Source: Cyprinodon diabolis
Lineage: Eukaryota; Chordata; Actinopteri; Cyprinodontiformes; Cyprinodontidae
DNA: 64,000 bases
Reading direction: 5' to 3'
NCBI GenBank assembly: GCA_030533445.1
Contig: JARPUW010000299.1
Coordinates: 62,001-126,000 of the forward strand
Both the position numbers and the translations under genes were made by a program. This document shows positions 33,307 to 46,405 of this stretch, one piece after another; the stretch's first letter is position 1, and each line of letters begins with the position of its first letter. The notes under the pieces are model-generated. The model was not told the origin of the DNA. It ran no database searches and saw only the letters and a program-made list of their open reading frames with translations.

Positions 33307-36300
33307 GTGGGTCCAGAGATTTCAGTCTACAAACTGACCAAAAATGGTGACTCTAGCTATAAATATGTGGCCGTGAGGGCGAGTTTAAAATGTTTTTTTG
33401 TGTTTAAAAAACGCCTGCCTCACACTCTAGCTTTTCAGTTGCTCCACTCTAGCAGGCTGGATTTTGCTAAAACTTTGTGGCGCTTGAGGTCTGATTATAC
33501 AAAAACCGTAGCAGTTATCAACATACCGTCTTCAGTTTTAAATAGACGAAGGATTTATCTACAAACTGAGCTTCAAACTGTTTTTCTAGGTGAATGTATG
33601 CCGACACAGTGAAGTGCTGTTTTTTATGCTTTTTTTTACCTCTTCCCATTCATTTCCTATGGGATTTTTTTGCGACGTTTTCGCTAATAATTCGCAAACC
33701 TTCGGACTAATGAGAAAGTTTTATACAAGCACACATCACCCCATTGGTCCCAACGCGTGTGCCAACTTTGGGCCCGATCCGCCAAACCGTGCGGGACTAG
33801 TTACGCGCCGAAGTTTTGGGTATACGGGAGAATTATAATAATAATAATAATACGCGGAATAAATATGTGCAATAGTAGTAGGTGGGCCATGCCTTCGGCA
33901 TGTGGCCCCCCAATAATACGCGGAATAAATATGTGCAATAGTAGTAGGTGGGCCATGCCTTCGGCATGTGGCCCCCCAACTAGAAAATTTCTAAAGAAAT
34001 TTTGAGGGGGGCCACCTACTGCCCGTCTGGGGAACCGGGCCAATACGGCCCTGGCAAGTGACGTCGGGGCTCCCCAGACCAACTGCTTACGCCTTTGAGG
34101 GCTGCTGAGGGAAGGAAAGAGGGCAAGTTCATGGGTAAAGAGAGCTGTGTGCCACTTGTGCTGAAATCTGGGAAATAGACGTGCACAGCGTATGATGCAC
34201 AAGGGTAATATGGGTTGTCCATATTGAAACACAGTGGGTAAAGCCCAGTTGGCGGGCTTCGCCCGCCTGCGAGGAGCCATCTCAGTGAAGAAAAAAATCA
34301 CCAATGGCGGGCTCTGCCCGCCTTCTAAGAGCCATTGCAGTGATGAAATCACCAATGGCGGGCTCCGCCCGCCTGCTAAGAGCCATTGCAGTGATGTAAT
34401 CACCTTTGGCGGGCTCCGCCCGCCTTCTAAGAGCCATTGCAGTGATGAAATCACCAATGGCAATGAGCAATATGCCAGAATGTATGAGTGTGTATAAGGA
34501 AGAGGCTTTTATTCTGTAGAGTCCTTGTAGTCTTATTTTGAAAGTCTATCATGAATGTGCATCAAAAGATGGGTCACGCCCAGCAGTGATATAGAATCCA
34601 TTTCCAAATGTTAAATCACTGGTTTTCCATGTTATTAGGTGAATAGTTGCTGTATTACAGAGTAAATGGGAGACTTTTATTGTGAAATTTGCTCTGGGGT
34701 GTGTTTTGAAAAGGTCACTAGAGTCTAATAAAAACAACCTGGAAGAGTTTGGGTCATAATGTTGAGCCATTTGCATCAATTAATGCATTACTATAATCTA
34801 GAGGCTTTTATTTTGTAGGGTCCCTGGAGTCTTATTTTGAAAGTCCAACAGAGTTGTGTTTATAGAAAATGTTCAGACCCGTCAATGATAGTTGATTACT
34901 TTCCAATCGTTAAATCACTCTTTTTCCATGTTATTAGGGCAGTAGATGAAGCGGAAATGGGAGGCTTTTATTTTGAAATTTGCTATAGGGTGTGTTTTAA
35001 ACAGTCTCCTAGAGTCTATTCTCTAAAACGGGGTTGAGTTTGGGTCATAATGTTGAGCCATATAGGGCAATAAATATATGTAAAAAATATAGAGGCTTTT
35101 ATTTTGTAGGGTCCCTGGAGTCTTATTTTGAAAGTCTATCAGTGCTGAGTGGCAAGGGAAGTGTCATGGACAGCAGTCATATAGTATCCATTTCCCAATG
35201 TTAAATCAGTCCTTTCACCCTCCATTAGATTAATATGTGCTGTTTAAAACAGCAGAGGTAAAATCTGTTTGAAGCTTGGTAACCTTGACAACGCTTAACG
35301 AGCCTCTCACTGACACAGACAACAGCTGCACTCACTATTGGTTTCTTCTTCCCAGGCTTTTTTGTATGGGAAGAACGGCACCGAACAAACGACTACTGAT
35401 CAAAAACCGTATGAGTTATTCAAAAAACATTTTCACCATGAGCATCAGCAATCCTTCGACTCCAACTATACCAACTTTGGTGTATGTGTGTCATTCAGAA
35501 AAATATTTATGACGAGTTGAAAACACATAGTCTGATTCGTTTCTCTCCCATCTTCAGCTCAAAAAGAATAGAGAAAGGCTGAAACTCTCATCGACTTTAG
35601 GTTGGTCTGGAGGGTTTTTAAGGAAAAGTATTAATCCTACCGTAATTCCGAAGACATTGTGTGAGTCCAGAGGTTTCAGTCTACAAACTGACCAAAAATG
35701 GTGACTGTAGCTCCAAATATGTGGCCGTGAGGGCGAGAATAAGATGTTTGATCTTAAAAAAATGGCCGCCTCACACTAAGATTTCAGCAGCTGCACTCTA
35801 GCAGGCTGCTGCAGAAGCTAACTGTCAGCTAGCTTCCAGGTGCTTACCCTCCGAACAAACGACTGCTGAGCAAAAACCGTAAAAGATATCTGAAAAATTC
35901 TTTCAGTGAAAGCAACATCTATCCTTTGTCTCAGACTGGGGTAACCTTCATGTCTGTAGGTCTTTCACAACCCAAAACGAAGCACAAACAAAATGGTTGG
36001 CCCACCTGCTCCTCCCTTTGTTTGAACTGCAGGACCTCACTCTCACTCACCTTTTAGCTGCTAAAGCACCCCTCCGAACAAACGACTGCTGAGTAAAAAC
36101 CGTAAAAGGTATCTGAAAAATTCTTTTTATCTAAGCGACAGCTATATCTTGTCTTCAATTGGAGTAACTTTCATGGCTGTAGGTCATCTACAAACTGAAT
36201 GGGAAGAGAAAGAAAAAGAAAAAACGTTTCATCACACCTAAGCTTCTAATTGAGCTAGCTGCAGCAGGTCACTGTCACTCAGCTTTCAGGTGCTTAAAAT

Positions 36301-36586
36301 GTCCTCCGAACAAACGACTGCTGAGCAAAAACCGTATGAGTTATTCAAAAAATTTTTTCACCGTGAGCGTCAGTCATCCTTCGACTCCAACTATGCCAAC
36401 TTTGGTGTATGTGTGTCATTCAGAAAAATATTTATGACGAGTTTAAAACACATAGTCTGATTCGTTTTTCTCCCCTCTTCTGCTCCAAAACCAATGAAAA
36501 ACGGCTCTGATTTTCATCGACTTTAGGTCGGTCTGGAGGGTTTTTAAGGAAAAGTATTAATCCTACCGTAATTCCGAAGATATTGT
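33307..36586 (+). repeat. Unit 11 (3280 bp), near twin of unit 12
   Basis: Two hairpin modules at 33851-33977. The GC array 34251-34455 has four hairpins because the 27-bp spacer hairpin is missing. ATGGGTAAAGAG and CCTGCGAGGAGCC are shared only with unit 12. The front end is of the ACCTCTTCCC / CCCAACG type, unlike unit 12, so the duplicated segment starts inside block B. Confidence 0.95.
33851..33977 (+). repeat. Hairpin module, 2 copies (unit 11)
   Basis: Two cores starting at 33851 and 33917, 66 bp apart. Confidence 0.85.
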
Positions 36587-39500
36587 GTGGGTCCAGAGAT
36601 TTCAGTCTACAAACTGACCAAAAATGGTGACTCTAGCTATAAATATGTGGCCGTGAGGGCGAGTTTAAAATGTTTTTTTGTGTTTAAAAAACGCCTGCCT
36701 CACACTCTAGCTTTTCAGTTGCTCCACTCTAGCAGGCTGGATTTTGCTAAAACTTTGTGGCGCTTGAGGTCTGATTATACAAAAACCGTAGCAGTTATCA
36801 ACATACCGTCTTCAGTTTTAAATAGACGAAGGATTTATCTACAAACTGAGCTTCAAACTGTTTTTCTAGGTGAATGTATGGCGACACAGTGAAGTGCTGT
36901 TTTTTATGCTTTTTTTTTCCTCTCCCCATTCATTTCCTATGGGATTTTTTTGCGACGTTTTCGCTAATAATTCGCAAACCTTCGGACTAATGAGAAAGTT
37001 TTATACAAGCACACATCACCCCATTGGTCCCGACGCGTGTGCCAACTTTGGGCCCGATCCGCCAAACCATGCGGGACTAGTTACGCGCCGAAGTTTTGGG
37101 TATACGGGAGAATTATAATAATAATACGCGGAATAAATATGTGCAATAGTAGTAGGTGGGCCATGCCTTCGGCATGTGGCCCCCCAATAATACGCGGAAT
37201 AAATATGTGCAATAGTAGTAGGTGGGCCATGCCTTCGGCATGTGGCCCCCCAACTAGAAAATTTCTAAAGAAATTTTGAGGGGGGCCACCTACTGCCCGT
37301 CTGGGGAACAGGGCCAATACGGCCCTGGCAAGTGACGTCGGGGCTCCCCAGACCAACTGCTTACGCCTTTGAGGGCTGCTGAGGGAAGGAAAGAGGGCAA
37401 GTTCATGGGTAAAGAGAGCTGTGTGCCACTTGTGCTGAAATCTGGGAAATAGACGTGCACAGCGTATGATGCACAAGGGTAATATGGGTTGTCCATATTG
37501 AAACACAGTGGGTAAAGCCCAGTTGGCGGGCTTCGCCCGCCTGCGAGGAGCCATCTCAGTGAAGAAAAAAATCACCAATGGCGGGCTCTGCCCGCCTTCT
37601 AAGAGCCATTGCAGTGATGAAATCACCAATGGCGGGCTCCGCCCGCCTGCTAAGAGCCATTGCAGTGATGTAATCACCTTTGGCGGGCTCCGCCCGCCTT
37701 CTAAGAGCCATTGCAGTGATGAAATCACCAATGGCAATGAGCAATATGCCAGAATGTATGAGTGTGTATAAGGAAGAGGCTTTTATTCTGTAGAGTCCTT
37801 GTAGTCTTATTTTGAAAGTCTATCATGAATGTGCATCAAAAGATGGGTCACGCCCAGCAGTGATATAGAATCCATTTCCAAATGTTAAATCACTGGTTTT
37901 CCATGTTATTAGGTGAATAGTTGCTGTATTACAGAGTAAATGGGAGACTTTTATTGTGAAATTTGCTCTGGGGTGTGTTTTGAAAAGGTCACTAGAGTCT
38001 AATAAAAACAACCTGGAAGAGTTTGGGTCATAATGTTGAGCCATTTGCATCAATTAATGCATTACTATAATCTAGAGGCTTTTATTTTGTAGGGTCCCTG
38101 GAGTCTTATTTTGAAAGTCCAACAGAGTTGTGTTTATAGAAAATGTTCAGACCCGTCAATGATAGTTGATTACTTTCCAATCGTTAAATCACTCTTTTTC
38201 CATGTTATTAGGGCAGTAGATGAAGCGGAAATGGGAGGCTTTTATTTTGAAATTTGCTATAGGGTGTGTTTTAAACAGTCTCCTAGAGTCTATTCTCTAA
38301 AACGGGGTTGAGTTTGGGTCATAATGTTGAGCCATATAGGGCAATAAATATATGTAAAAAATATAGAGGCTTTTATTTTGTAGGGTCCCTGGAGTCTTAT
38401 TTTGAAAGTCTATCAGTGCTGAGTGGCAAGGGAAGTGTCATGGACAGCAGTCATATAGTATCCATTTCCCAATGTTAAATCAGTCCTTTCACCCTCCATT
38501 AGATTAATATGTGCTGTTTAAAACAGCAGAGGTAAAATCTGTTTGAAGCTTGGTAACCTTGACAACGCTTAACGAGCCTCTCACTGACACAGACAACAGC
38601 TGCACTCACTATTGGTTTCTTCTTCCCAGGCTTTTTTGTATGGGAAGAACGGCACCGAACAAACGACTACTGATCAAAAACCGTATGAGTTATTCAAAAA
38701 ACATTTTCACCATGAGCATCAGCAATCCTTCGACTCCAACTATACCAACTTTGGTGTATGTGTGTCATTCAGAAAAATATTTATGACGAGTTGAAAACAC
38801 ATAGTCTGATTCGTTTCTCTCCCATCTTCAGCTCAAAAAGAATAGAGAAAGGCTGAAACTCTCATCGACTTTAGGTTGGTCTGGAGGGTTTTTAAGGAAA
38901 AGTATTAATCCTACCGTAATTCCGAAGACATTGTGTGAGTCCAGAGGTTTCAGTCTACAAACTGACCAAAAATGGTGACTGTAGCTCCAAATATGTGGCC
39001 GTGAGGGCGAGAATAAGATGTTTGATCTTAAAAAAATGGCCGCCTCACACTAAGATTTCAGCAGCTGCACTCTAGCAGGCTGCTGCAGAAGCTAACTGTC
39101 AGCTAGCTTCCAGGTGCTTACCCTCCGAACAAACGACTGCTGAGCAAAAACCGTAAAAGATATCTGAAAAATTCTTTCAGTGAAAGCAACATCTATCCTT
39201 TGTCTCAGACTGGGGTAACCTTCATGTCTGTAGGTCTTTCACAACCCAAAACGAAGCACAAACAAAATGGTTGGCCCACCTGCTCCTCCCTTTGTTTGAA
39301 CTGCAGGACCTCACTCTCACTCACCTTTTAGCTGCTAAAGCACCCCTCCGAACAAACGACTGCTGAGTAAAAACCGTAAAAGGTATCTGAAAAATTCTTT
39401 TTATCTAAGCGACAGCTATATCTTGTCTTCAATTGGAGTAACTTTCATGGCTGTAGGTCATCTACAAACTGAATGGGAAGAGAAAGAAAAAGAAAAAACG

Positions 39501-39860
39501 TTTCATCACACCTAAGCTTCTAATTGAGCTAGCTGCAGCAGGTCACTGTCACTCAGCTTTCAGGTGCTTAAAATGTCCTCCGAACAAACGACTGCTGAGC
39601 AAAAACCGTATGAGTTATTCAAAAAATTTTTTCACCGTGAGCGTCAGTCATCCTTCGACTCCAACTATGCCAACTTTGGTGTATGTGTGTCATTCAGAAA
39701 AATATTTATGACGAGTTTAAAACACATAGTCGGATTCGTTTTTCTCCCCTCTTCTGCTCCAAAACCAATGAAAAACGGCTCTGATTTTCATCGACTTTAG
39801 GTCGGTCTGGAGGGTTTTTAAGGAAAAGTATTAATCCTACCGTAATTCCGAAGATATTGT
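36587..39860 (+). repeat. Unit 12 (3274 bp), near twin of unit 11
   Basis: Two hairpin modules at 37125-37251 and four GC hairpins at 37525-37729, with the same private variants as unit 11. It begins with TGTATGGCGACACAG like unit 8. It has GGGAACAGGGCC, otherwise typical of units 3, 7 and 17, but on a GTGACGTCGG background. A private CpG change gives AAACCATGCGG (A at 37069). Confidence 0.95.
37125..37251 (+). repeat. Hairpin module, 2 copies (unit 12)
   Basis: Two cores starting at 37125 and 37191, 66 bp apart; two ATA triplets fewer before the first core than in unit 11. Confidence 0.85.
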
Positions 39861-42800
39861 GTGGGTCCAGAGATTTCAGTCTACAAACTGACCAAAAATG
39901 GTGACTCTAGCTATAAATATGTGGCCGTGAGGGCGAGTTTAAAATGTTTTTTTGTGTTTAAAAAACGCCTGCCTCACACTCTAGCTTTTCAGTTGCTCCA
40001 CTCTAGCAGGCTGGATTTTGCTAAAACTTTGTGGCGCTTGAGGTCTGATTATACAAAAACCGTAGCAGTTATCAACATACCGTCTTCAGTTTTAAATAGA
40101 CGAAGGATTTATCTACAAACTGAGCTTCAAACTGTTTTTCTAGGTGAATGTATGCCGACACAGTGAAGTGCTGTTTTTTATGCTTTTTTTTTCCTCTCCC
40201 CATTCATTTCCTATGGGATTTTTTTGCGACGTTTTCGCTAATAATTCGCAAACCTTCGGACTAATGAGAAAGTTTTATACAAGCACACATCACCCCATTG
40301 GTCCCGACGCGTGTGCCAACTTTGGGCCCGATCCGCCAAACCGTGCGGGACTAGTTACGCGCCGAAGTTTTGGGTATACGGGAGAATTATAATAATAATA
40401 ATACGCGGAATAAATATGTGCAATAGTAGTAGGTGGGCCATGCCTTCGGCATGTGGCCCCCCAATAATAATAATACGCGGAATAAATATGTGCAATAGTA
40501 GTAGGTGGGCCATGCCTTCGGCATGTGGCCCCCCAACTAGAAAATTTCTAAAGAAATTTTGAGGGGGGCCACCTACTGCCCGTCTGGGGAACCGGGCCAA
40601 TACGGCCCTGGCAAGTGACGTCGGGGCTCCCCAGACCAACTGCTTACGCCTTTGAGGGCTGCTGAGGGAAGGAAAGAGGGCAAGTTCATGGGCAAAGAGA
40701 GCTGTGTGCCACTTGTGCTGAAATCTGGGAAATAGACGTGCACAGCGTATGATGCACAAGGGTAATATGGGTTGTCCATATTGAAACACAGTGGGTAAAG
40801 CCCAGTTGGCGGGCTTTGCCCGCCTGCTAGGAGCCATCTCAGTGAAGAAAAAAATCACCAATGGCGGGCTCTGCCCGCCTTCTAAGAGCCATTGCAGTGA
40901 TGAAATCACCAATGGCGGGCTCCGCCCGCCTGCTAAGAGCCATTGCAGTGATGTAATCACCTTTGGCGGGCTCCGCCTGCCTGTTACCATTGGCGGGCTC
41001 CGCCCGCCTTCTAAGAGCCATTGCAGTGATGAAATCACCAATGGCAATGAGCAATATGCCAGAATGTATGAGTGTGTATAAGGAAGAGGCTTTTATTCTG
41101 TAGAGTCCTTGTAGTCTTATTTTGAAAGTCTATCATGAATGTGCATCAAAAGATGGGTCACGCCCAGCAGTGATATAGAATCCATTTCCAAATGTTAAAT
41201 CACTGGTTTTCCATGTTATTAGGTGAATAGTTGCTGTATTACAGAGTAAATGGGAGACTTTTATTGTGAAATTTGCTCTGGGGTGTGTTTTGAAAAGGTC
41301 ACTAGAGTCTAATAAAAACAACCTGGAAGAGTTTGGGTCATAATGTTGAGCCATTTGCATCAATTAATGCATTAGTATAATCTAGAGGCTTTTATTTTGT
41401 AGGGTCCCTGGAGTCTTATTTTGAAAGTCCAACAGAGTTGTGTTTATAGAAAATGTTCAGACCCGTCAATGATAGTTGATTACTTTCCAATCGTTAAATC
41501 ACTCTTTTTCCATGTTATTAGGGCAGTAGATGAAGCGGAAATGGGAGGCTTTTATTTTGAAATTTGCTATAGGGTGTGTTTTAAACAGTCTCCTAGAGTC
41601 TATTCTCTAAAACGGGGTTGAGTTTGGGTCATAATGTTGAGCCATATAGGGCAATAAATATATGTAAAAAATATAGAGGCTTTTATTTTGTAGGGTCCCT
41701 GGAGTCTTATTTTGAAAGTCTATCAGTGCTGAGTGGCAAGGGAAGTGTCATGGACAGCAGTCATATAGTATCCATTTCCCAATGTTAAATCAGTCCTTTC
41801 ACCCTCCATTAGATTAATATGTGCTGTTTAAAACAGCAGAGGTAAAATCTGTTTGAAGCTTGGTAACCTTGACAACGCTTGACGAGCCTCTCACTGACAC
41901 AGACAACAGCTGCACTCACTATTGGTTTCTTCTTCCCAGGCTTTTTTGTATGGGAAGAACGGCACCGAACAAACGACTACTGATCAAAAACCGTATGAGT
42001 TATTCAAAAAACATTTTCACCATGAGCATCAGCAATCCTTCGACTCCAACTATACCAACTTTGGTGTATGTGTGTCATTCAGAAAAATATTTATGACGAG
42101 TTGAAAACACATAGTCTGATTCGTTTCTCTCCCATCTTCAGCTCAAAAAGAATAGAGAAAGGCTGAAACTCTCATCGACTTTAGGTTGGTCTGGAGGGTT
42201 TTTAAGGAAAAGTATTAATCCTACCGTAATTCCGAAGACATTGTGTGAGTCCAGAGGTTTCAGTCTACAAACTGACCAAAAATGGTGACTGTAGCTCCAA
42301 ATATGTGGCCGTGAGGGCGAGAATAAGATGTTTGATCTTAAAAAAATGGCCGCCTCACACTAAGATTTCAGCAGCTGCACTATAGCAGGCTGCTGCAGAA
42401 GCTAACTGTCAGCTAGCTTCCAGGTGCTTACCCTCCGAACAAACGACTGCTGAGCAAAAACCGTAAAAGGTATCTGAAAAATTCTTTCAGTGAAAGCAAC
42501 ATCTATCCTTTGTCTCAGACTGGGGTAACCTTCATGTCTGTAGGTCTTTCACAACCCAAAACGAAGCACAAACAAAATGGTTGGCACACCTGCTCCTCCC
42601 TTTGTTTGAACTGCAGGACCTCACTCTCACTGACCTTTTAGCTGCTAAAGCACCCCTCCGAACAAACGACTGCTGAGTAAAAACCGTAAAAGGTATCTGA
42701 AAAATTCTTTTTATCTAAGCGACAGCTATATCTTGTCTTCAATTGGAGTAACTTTCATGGCTGTAGGTCATCTACAAACTGAATGGGAAGAGAAAGAAAA

Positions 42801-43170
42801 AGAAAAAACGTTTCATCACACCTAAGCTTCTAATTGAGCTAGCTGCAGCAGGTCACTGTCACTCAGCTTTCAGGTGCTTAAAATGTCCTCCGAACAAACG
42901 ACTGCTGAGCAAAAACCGTATGAGTTATTCAAAAAAATTTTTCACCGTGAGCGTCAGTCATCCTTCGACTCCAACTATGCCAACTTTGGTGTATGTGTGT
43001 CATTCAGAAAAATATTTATGACGAGTTTAAAACACATAGTCTGATTCGTTTTTCTCCCCTCTTCTGCTCCAAAACCAATGAAAAACGGCTCTGATTTTCA
43101 TCGACTTTAGGTCGGTCTGGAGGGTTTTTAAGGAAAAGTATTAATCCTACCGTAATTCCGAAGATATTGT
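39861..43170 (+). repeat. Unit 13 (3310 bp)
   Basis: Two hairpin modules at 40402-40534 spaced 72 bp rather than 66 because of two extra ATA triplets. The GC array 40808-41039 has five hairpins, two of them weakened by CpG changes (T at 40817 and T at 40978). Private variants are GCTTGACGAGCC near 41877, CACTATAGCAGG near 42379, GGTTGGCACACC and CTCACTGACC. The third monomer has GGTATCTG. Confidence 0.95.
40402..40534 (+). repeat. Hairpin module, 2 copies (unit 13)
   Basis: Cores start at 40402 and 40474, 72 bp apart, because the linker has two extra triplets. Confidence 0.85.
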
Positions 43171-46100
43171 GTGGGTCCAGAGATTTCAGTCTACAAACTG
43201 ACCAAAAATGGTGACTCTAGCTATAAATATGTGGCCGTGAGGGCGAGTTTAAAATGTTTTTTTGTGTTTAAAAAACGCCTGCCTCACACTCTAGCTTTTC
43301 AGTTGCTCCACTCTAGCAGGCTGGATTTTGCTAAAACTTTGTGGCGCTTGAGGTCTGATTATACAAAAACCGTAGCAGTTATCAACATACCGTCTTCAGT
43401 TTTAAATAGACGAAGGATTTATCTACAAACTGAGCTTCAAACTGTTTTTCTAGGTGAATGTATGCCGACACAGTGAAGTGCTGTTTTTTATGCTTTTTTT
43501 TTCCTCTCCCCATTCATTTCCTATGGGATTTTTTTGCGACGTTTTCGCTAATAATTCGCAAACCTTCGGACTAATGAGAAAGTTTTATACAAGCACACAT
43601 CACCCCATTGGTCCCGACGCGTGTGCCAACTTTGGGCCCGATCCGCCAAACCGTGCGGGACTAGTTACGTGCCGAAGTTTTGGGTATACGGGAGAATTAT
43701 AATAATAATACGCGGAATAAATATGTGCAATAGTAGTAGGTGGGCCATGCCTTCGGCATGTGGCCCCCCAACTAGAAAATTTCTAAAGAAATTTTGAGGG
43801 GGGCCACCTACTGCCCGTCTGGGGAACCGGGCCAATACGGCCCTGGCAAGTGACGTCGGGGCTCCCCAGACCAACTGCTTACGCCTTTGAGGGCTGCTGA
43901 GGGAAGGAAAGAGGGCAAGTTCATGGGCAAAGAGAGCTGTGTGCCACTTGTGCTGAAATCTGGGAAATAGACGTGCACAGCGTATGATGCACAAGGGTAA
44001 TATGGGTTGTCCATATTGAAACACAGTGGGTAAAGCCCAGTTGGCGGGCTTCGCCCGCCTGCTAGGAGCCATCTCAGTGAAGAAAAAAATCACCAATGGC
44101 GGGCTCTGCCCGCCTTCTAAGAGCCATTGCAGTGATGAAATCACCAATGGCGGGCTCTGCCCGCCTGCTAAGAGCCATTGCAGTGATGTAATCACCTTTG
44201 GCGGGCTCCGCCCGCCTGTTACCATTGGTGGGCTCCGCCCGCCTTCTAAGAGCCATTGCAGTGATGAAATCACCAATGGCAATGAGCAATATGCCAGAAT
44301 GTATGAGTGTGTATAAGGAAGAGGCTTTTATTCTGTAGAGTCCTTGTAGTCTTATTTTGAAAGTCTATCATGAATGTGCATCAAAAGATGGGTCACGCCC
44401 AGCAGTGATATAGAATCCATTTCCAAATGCTAAATCACTGGTTTTCCATGTTATTAGGTGAATAGTTGCTGTATTACAGAGTAAATGGGAGACTTTTATT
44501 GTGAAATTTGCTCTGGGGTGTGTTTTGAAAAGGTCACTAGAGTCTAATAAAAACAACCTGGAAGAGTTTGGGTCATAATGTTGAGCCATTTGCATCAATT
44601 AATGCATTAGTATAATCTAGAGGCTTTTATTTTGTAGGGTCCCTGGAGTCTTATTTTGAAAGTCCAACAGAGTTGTGTTTATAGAAAATGTTCAGACCCG
44701 TCAATGATAGTTGATTACTTTCCAATCGTTAAATCACTCTTTTTCCATGTTATTAGGGCAGTAGATGAAGCGGAAATGGGAGGCTTTTATTTTGAAATTT
44801 GCTATAGGGTGTGTTTTAAACAGTCTCCTAGAGTCTATTCTCTAAAACGGGGTTGAGTTTGGGTCATAATGTTGAGCCATATAGGGCAATAAATATATGT
44901 AAAAAATATAGAGGCTTTTATTTTGTAGGGTCCCTGGAGTCTTATTTTGAAAGTCTATCAGTGCTGAGTGGCAAGGGAAGTGTCATGGACAGCAGTCATA
45001 TAGTATCCATTTCCCAATGTTAAATCAGTCCTTTCACCCTCCATTAGATTAATATGTGCTGTTTAAAACAGCAGAGGTAAAATCTGTTTGAAGCTTGGTA
45101 ACCTTGACAACGCTTAAGGAGCCTCTCACTGACACAGACAACAGCTGCACTCACTATTGGTTTCTTCTTCCCAGGCTTTTTTGTATGGGAAGAACGGCAC
45201 CGAACAAACGACTACTGATCAAAAACCGTATGAGTTATTCAAAAAACATTTTCACCATGAGCATCAGCAATCCTTCGACTCCAACTATACCAACTTTGGT
45301 GTATGTGTGTCATTCAGAAAAATATTTATGACGACTTGAAGACACATAGTCTGATTCGTTTCTCTCCCATCTTCAGCTCAAAAAGAATAGAGAAAGGCTG
45401 AAACTCTCATCGACTTTAGGTTGGTCTGGAGGGTTTTTAAGGAAAAGTATTAATCCTACCGTAATTCCGAAGACATTGTGTGAGTCCAGAGGTTTCAGTC
45501 TACAAACTGACCAAAAATGGTGACTGTAGCTCCAAATATGTGGCCGTGAGGGCGAGAATAAGATGTTTGATCTTAAAAAAATGGCCGCCTCACACTAAGA
45601 TTTCAGCAGCTGCACTCTAGCAGGCTGCTGCAGAAGCTAACTGTCAGCTAGCTTCCAGGTGCTTAACCTCCGAACAAACGACTGCTGAGCAAAAACCGTA
45701 AAAGGTATCTGAAAAATTCTTTCAGTGAAAGCAACATCTATCCTTTGTCTCAGACTGGGGTAACCTTCATGTCTGTAGGTCTTTCACAACCCAAAACGAA
45801 GCACAAACAAAATGGTTGGCCCACCTGCTCCTCCCTTTGTTTGAACTGCAGGACCTCACTCTCACTCACCTTTTAGCTGCTAAAGCACCCCTCCGAACAA
45901 ACGACTGCTGAGTAAAAACCGTAAAAGGTATCTGAAAAATTCTTTTTATCTAAGCGACAGCTATATCTTGTCTTCAATTGGAGTAACTTTCATGGCTGTA
46001 GGTCATCTACAAACTGAATGGGAAGAGAAAGAAAAAGAAAAAACGTTTCATCACACCTAAGCTTCTAATTGAGCTAGCTGCAGCAGGTCACTCTCACTCA

Positions 46101-46405
46101 GCTTTCAGGTGCTTAAAATGTCCTCCGAACAAACGACTGCTGAGCAAAAACCGTATGAGTTATTCAAAAAATTTTTTCACCGTGAGCGTCAGTCATCCTT
46201 CGACTCCAACTATGCCAACTTTGGTGTATGTGTGTCATTCAGAAAAATATTTATGACGAGTTTAAAACACATAGTCTGATTCGTTTTTCTCCCCTCTTCT
46301 GCTCCAAAACCAATGAAAAACGGCTCTGATTTTCATCGACTTTAGGTCGGTCTGGAGGGTTTTTAAGGAAAAGTATTAATCCTACCGTAATTCCGAAGAT
46401 ATTGT
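43171..46405 (+). repeat. Unit 14 (3235 bp)
   Basis: One hairpin module at 43709-43769; GC array 44043-44274 with five hairpins, one changed to GGTGGGCTCC (T at 44229). Private variants are CCAAATGCTAAATC near 44425, CTTGAAGACACATAG near 45336 and GTGCTTAACCTCCG near 45660. CGCTTAAGGAGCC is shared with unit 6. The tail variants (GGTATCTG, CACTCTCACTCAG) match the partial unit at the left edge of the window. Confidence 0.95.
43709..43769 (+). repeat. Hairpin module, 1 copy (unit 14)
   Basis: Single core, same triplet context as in unit 7. Confidence 0.85.
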